Assembly (NCBI RefSeq): GCF_900091465.1
Contig: NZ_FMHV01000002.1
Span: 2,914,001 to 2,978,000, forward strand
Direction: 5' to 3'
DNA: 64,000 nt
DNA from: Micromonospora rhizosphaerae
GTDB lineage: Bacteria; Actinomycetota; Actinomycetes; Mycobacteriales; Micromonosporaceae
Shown: in pieces, positions 60,880 to 64,000 of the stretch
Position numbering within the stretch: the first letter of the stretch is position 1
How the letters are laid out: every line of letters starts with the position of its first letter
The notes under the pieces: generated by a model
Seen by the model: the letters and a program-made list of their open reading frames with translations, nothing else
Told to the model about the DNA's origin: nothing
The model's database searches: none
Translations under genes and position numbers: made by a program

Positions 60880-63399
60880 TCAGGGCTGAAGCTGACCGAC
60901 CTCGGTAACGCGGACCACCGCCGCACCGGCCTCATCGGAGGCGGCGAGGTCGACCTCGGCGCTGATGCCCCAGTCGTGGTCGCCCTCGGGGTCGTCGAGG
61001 ATCTGCCGGACCAGCCAGCGCTCCCGGCCCTGCTCGATCATCAGCAGCGCCGGCCCGCGCGCGTCCGGCCCGACCCCGATCGAGTCGTAGGAATCGAAGT
61101 ACGGCTCCAGCGCGTCCGCCCACGCGTCCGCGTTCCAGCCGTTCTCCGCATCCAGTTCCCCGAGGAGGTCCCACCGCCGCAGGGCGGCCAGCTCGACCCG
61201 GCGGAACAGCGCGTTCCGCACCAGCACCCGGAACGCCCGGGCGTTGCGGGTGACCGCCGGCGGCCGGTCGTCCAGGGAGGCGTGCGCCTCGGCCGCCTCG
61301 GCCACGTCGGACGGGTTGCGCAGCCGCTCCCACTCGTCGATCAGGCTGGAGTCGACCTGGCGGACCAGTTCGCCGAGCCATTCGATGAGGTCGACCAGCT
61401 CCTCGGTCCTGGCGTCCTCGGGGACGGTCTGCCGCAGCGCCTTGTACGCGTCGGCGAGGTAGCGCAGGACGAGGCCCTCGGACCGGGACAGCCCGTAGAA
61501 CTGCACGTACTCGGTGAAGGTCATCGCCCGCTCGTACATGTCGCGGACGACGGACTTGGGGGAGAGCTGGTGGTCGGCGACCCACGGGTGGCCCTGCCGG
61601 TACATCTCGTACGCCGACTCCAGCAGCTCCGCGAGGGGCTTGGGCCAGGTGACCTCGTCGAGAAGTTCGAGGCGGGCCTCGTACTCGATGCCCTCGGCCT
61701 TCATCGCGGCGACCGCCTCGCCGCGGGCCTTGAACTGCTGCGCGGAGAGCACCTGGCGCGGGTCGTCGAGGATCGACTCGATGACGGAGAGCACGTCGAG
61801 GGCGTACGACGGGGACTCCATGTCCAGCAGCTCGACGGCGGCCAGCGCCAGCGGGGACAGCGGCTGGTTGAGCGCGAAGTCGAGCTGGAGGTCGACGGTG
61901 AGGCGGACCCGCCGGCCGGTCTCGTCCGGCTCGTCGAGCTCCTCCACGACACCCCCGGCCCGCAGCGCCCGGTAGATGGCGATGGCCCGCCGGATGTGCC
62001 TGCGCTGGGCGGCCCGGTCCTCGTGGTTGTCGGTCAGCAGGTGCCGCATCGAGGCGAACGCGTCGCCGGGGCGGCCGATGACGTTGAGCAGCATCGAGTG
62101 GCTGACCTGGAAGCTGGAGGTGAGCGGCTCCGGCTCGGCCTCGACCAGCCGTTCGAAGGTGGGCTTGCCCCACCCGACGGACCCCTCCGGCGGCTTCTTC
62201 TTGACCACCTTGCGCCGCTTCTTCGGGTCGTCGCCCGCCTTGGCCAGGGCCTTCTCGTTCTCGATGACGTGCTCGGGGGCCTGCACGACGACCCGGCCGA
62301 GGGTGTCGAAGCCGGCCCGCCCGGCCCGGCCGGCGATCTGGTGGAACTCGCGGGCCTTGAGCAGCCGGGTACGCGTCCCGTCGTACTTGGACAGGCCGGT
62401 GAAGAGCACCGTGCGGATCGGCACGTTGATGCCCACGCCGAGGGTGTCGGTGCCGCAGATGACCTTGAGCAGCCCGGCCTGGGCCAGCGTCTCCACCAGC
62501 CGGCGGTACTTGGGCAGCATGCCGGCGTGGTGCACGCCGATGCCGTGCCGGACCAGCCTCGACAGCGTCTTACCGAAGCCCGAGGTGAACCGGAACCCGC
62601 CGATCGCCTGGGCGATCATGTCCTTCTCGGCCCGGGTGCAGACATTGACGCTCATCAGCGCCTGGGCGCGTTCCAACGCGGCGGCCTGGGTGAAGTGCAC
62701 CACGTAGACCGGGGCCTGCCTGGTCTCCAGCAGCTCTTCCAGCGTCTCGTGCAGCGGGGTCATCGCGTACGAGAAGAGGAGCGGGACCGGCCGCTCGGCC
62801 GAGCGGACGACGGCGGTCGGCCGCCCGGTGCGCCGGGTCAGGTCGTCGACGAAGCGGGTGGTGTCGCCGAGCGTGGCGGACATCAGGATGAACTGCGCCT
62901 GCGGCAGCTCGATCAGCGGCACCTGCCAGGCCCAGCCCCGGTCCGGCTCGGCGTAGAAGTGGAACTCGTCCATGATCACCTGGCCGACGTCGGCCCGGGT
63001 GCCCTCGCGCAGCGCGAGGTTGGCCAGGATCTCCGCGGTGCAGCAGATGATCGGCGCGTCGGCGTTGACGCTGGCGTCGCCGGTGAGCATGCCGACGTTC
63101 TCCGCGCCGAACACCTCGCAGAGGGCGAAGAACTTCTCCGAGACCAGGGCCTTGATCGGCGCGGTGTAGAAGGTGGTGCGGTCGTCGGCCAGGGCGGCGA
63201 AGTGCGCGGCGATCGCGACCAGGCTCTTGCCGGAGCCGGTCGGCGTATTCATGATCACGTTCGCCCCGGAGACGATCTCGATGACCGCCTCCTCCTGGTG
63301 GGGGTAGAGGTCGAGGCCGCGCTCCTTCGCCCAGCCGGCAAACGTGTCGTAAAGGGTGTCGGGGTCGGCGCTTCTCGGCAGCGCGGCGGTGAGCGTCAT
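60880..63399 (-). CDS. DEAD/DEAH-box helicase with DUF3516 domain (Mtr4/Ski2-like superfamily 2)
   Basis: 839 residues. The Q/P-loop region YPHQEEAVIEIVSGANVIMNTPTGSGKSLVA puts Walker A at 51-59 (NTPTGSGKS). Motif Ia TAPIKALVSEKF, motif II DEFH at 144-147 and motif III SATLG follow. Helicase domain 2 has VCTRAEKDMI, GIGVHHAGMLPKYRRLVE, DTLGVGINVPIRTVLFTGL and HQIAGRAGRAGFDTLG. A basic linker (KKRRKVVKKKPPEG) leads to the DUF3516-type C-terminal half. Such proteins are actinobacterial relatives of Ski2/Mtr4 RNA helicases, and their precise role is not known. The ATG at 63399 is supported by the family-typical N-terminus. Encoded 97 bases downstream of trmB in the same direction. Confidence 0.92.
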   Translation of the reverse strand: MTLTAALPRSADPDTLYDTFAGWAKERGLDLYPHQEEAVIEIVSGANVIMNTPTGSGKSLVAIAAHFAALADDRTTFYTAPIKALVSEKFFALCEVFGAENVGMLTGDASVNADAPIICCTAEILANLALREGTRADVGQVIMDEFHFYAEPDRGWAWQVPLIELPQAQFILMSATLGDTTRFVDDLTRRTGRPTAVVRSAERPVPLLFSYAMTPLHETLEELLETRQAPVYVVHFTQAAALERAQALMSVNVCTRAEKDMIAQAIGGFRFTSGFGKTLSRLVRHGIGVHHAGMLPKYRRLVETLAQAGLLKVICGTDTLGVGINVPIRTVLFTGLSKYDGTRTRLLKAREFHQIAGRAGRAGFDTLGRVVVQAPEHVIENEKALAKAGDDPKKRRKVVKKKPPEGSVGWGKPTFERLVEAEPEPLTSSFQVSHSMLLNVIGRPGDAFASMRHLLTDNHEDRAAQRRHIRRAIAIYRALRAGGVVEELDEPDETGRRVRLTVDLQLDFALNQPLSPLALAAVELLDMESPSYALDVLSVIESILDDPRQVLSAQQFKARGEAVAAMKAEGIEYEARLELLDEVTWPKPLAELLESAYEMYRQGHPWVADHQLSPKSVVRDMYERAMTFTEYVQFYGLSRSEGLVLRYLADAYKALRQTVPEDARTEELVDLIEWLGELVRQVDSSLIDEWERLRNPSDVAEAAEAHASLDDRPPAVTRNARAFRVLVRNALFRRVELAALRRWDLLGELDAENGWNADAWADALEPYFDSYDSIGVGPDARGPALLMIEQGRERWLVRQILDDPEGDHDWGISAEVDLAASDEAGAAVVRVTEVGQLQP

Positions 63400-63495
63400 A
63401 GCCGTTCTATCGTGCCTGGATCATGGTCCGCCGCGCCAACCGGGTCGTCCGGCCCTGCTCCGCCGGGAGCGAAACCGCGTCGGCCGGGCGGCGCC

Positions 63496-64000
63496 TCAGC
63501 GCCGGTGGTGGACGAGGTCGAAGATCGAGCGGCCGGCGGTGAGGGCGCGGCGCTCGAACCTGGTGACCGGCCGGTGCCCCGGGCGCGGCGCGAACCCGTC
63601 GTGGGCGTCGACCAGGCCCGGGTCGGCGGCCAGGGTCTCCCGCATCGACTCGGCGTACTCGGCCCAGTCGGTGGCGCAGTGCAGCGTCCCGCCGGGGACC
63701 AGCCGGGAGCGCAGCAGCGCGACGTGCGTCGGCTGGATCAGCCGCCGCTTGTGGTGCCGGGCCTTCGGCCACGGGTCCGGAAAGAAGACGTGCACCGCTT
63801 CCAGCGAGCCCTCCGGCATCGCCCGGACCAGGTCCAACGCGTCACCCCGGGCCACCCGGACGTTGCTCAGCCCGTGCCGCTCGACCAACTCGAGCAGGTT
63901 GGCGATTCCGGGCGTGTGCACCTCAACCGCCAGATAGTGTCGGTCCGGGTCGGCCGCCGCCATCGCGGCGGTGGCGTCACCCATGCCGGAGCCGATCTCC
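63496..64000 (-). CDS. trmB: tRNA (guanine-N7)-methyltransferase, partial (5' end beyond window)
   Basis: The C-terminal 168 or so residues are visible. The SAM-binding motif I appears at the window edge as EIGSGMGDATAAMAAADPDR. YLAVEVHTPGIANLLELVERHGLSNVRVARGDA (cited as LAVEVHTPGIANLL) and the diagnostic FFPDPWPKARHHKRRLIQP follow; the latter defines TrmB. The enzyme methylates G46 in the variable loop of tRNAs using S-adenosylmethionine. The C-terminus ends SIFDLVHHRR. The real start lies upstream of 64000; an ATG-like codon at 63984 is internal to motif I and should not be used. Confidence 0.95.
   Translation of the reverse strand, partial: EIGSGMGDATAAMAAADPDRHYLAVEVHTPGIANLLELVERHGLSNVRVARGDALDLVRAMPEGSLEAVHVFFPDPWPKARHHKRRLIQPTHVALLRSRLVPGGTLHCATDWAEYAESMRETLAADPGLVDAHDGFAPRPGHRPVTRFERRALTAGRSIFDLVHHRR

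Overview
The window is GC-rich, gene-dense DNA with many GTG starts, 4-base stop/start overlaps and actinobacterial signature genes: the glgA/glgC pair, an IdeR/DtxR-type iron box, a Tex protein with a Gly/Arg-rich tail, a DUF3516 helicase and a three-gene type-B succinate dehydrogenase. Gene content and the style of its intergenic palindromes suggest a filamentous actinobacterium of the Micromonosporaceae (Micromonospora-like). This placement is inference; no rRNA or tRNA gene is present to confirm it.

Layout. Positions 1-4.4 kb hold glycogen/sugar-phosphate metabolism (glgA partial, glgC, pgm) and an NAD-kinase-like gene. Positions 4.5-22.5 kb form a first surface-polysaccharide locus: a membrane nucleotide-sugar 4,6-dehydratase, a Wzy-like polymerase, a Wzx-like flippase, three GT4 glycosyltransferases, a FabH-like KAS III, and a tightly overlapping minus-strand set (DegT aminotransferase, FemAB-like acyltransferase, initiating phosphoglycosyltransferase, second PLP aminotransferase-like protein, GNAT acetyltransferase). 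DUF389 and LytR-CpsA-Psr genes follow; the LCP protein is a good candidate for attaching the finished polymer to peptidoglycan. Positions 22.5-39.5 kb are mostly housekeeping: tex, a dGTPase-like gene, an MBL-fold hydrolase, a zinc alcohol dehydrogenase with an apparent SDR remnant, a repeat-rich gap, sdhCAB with a divergent LysR gene, hrpA, a cytidine deaminase-like gene and a YciI-like gene.

Positions 39.5-43.6 kb carry an iron-siderophore ABC importer (two permeases, ATPase, binding lipoprotein) behind a near-consensus iron box. Positions 43.6-45.5 kb hold a DUF559-type gene between two related palindromic elements in opposite orientation, and an unrecognised conserved-looking gene. A secreted CSLREA/beta-helix protein follows at 45.8-48.6 kb.

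Positions 49.0-60.3 kb are a second polysaccharide operon on the minus strand, eight genes abutting or overlapping by a few bases. It is the most unusual part of the window: a glycosyltransferase fused to a GAF-like domain, a 1303-residue fusion of a flippase with a GT39-like glycosyltransferase and an exported C-terminal region, a protein tyrosine phosphatase-like protein whose catalytic Cys is Asp, a nucleotidyltransferase-fold-like protein next to a P-loop kinase, and a lipoprotein with a glycoside-hydrolase-like barrel. A DUF3516 helicase and partial trmB end the window. Convergent gene pairs are usually separated by strong hairpins, which I list as terminators.
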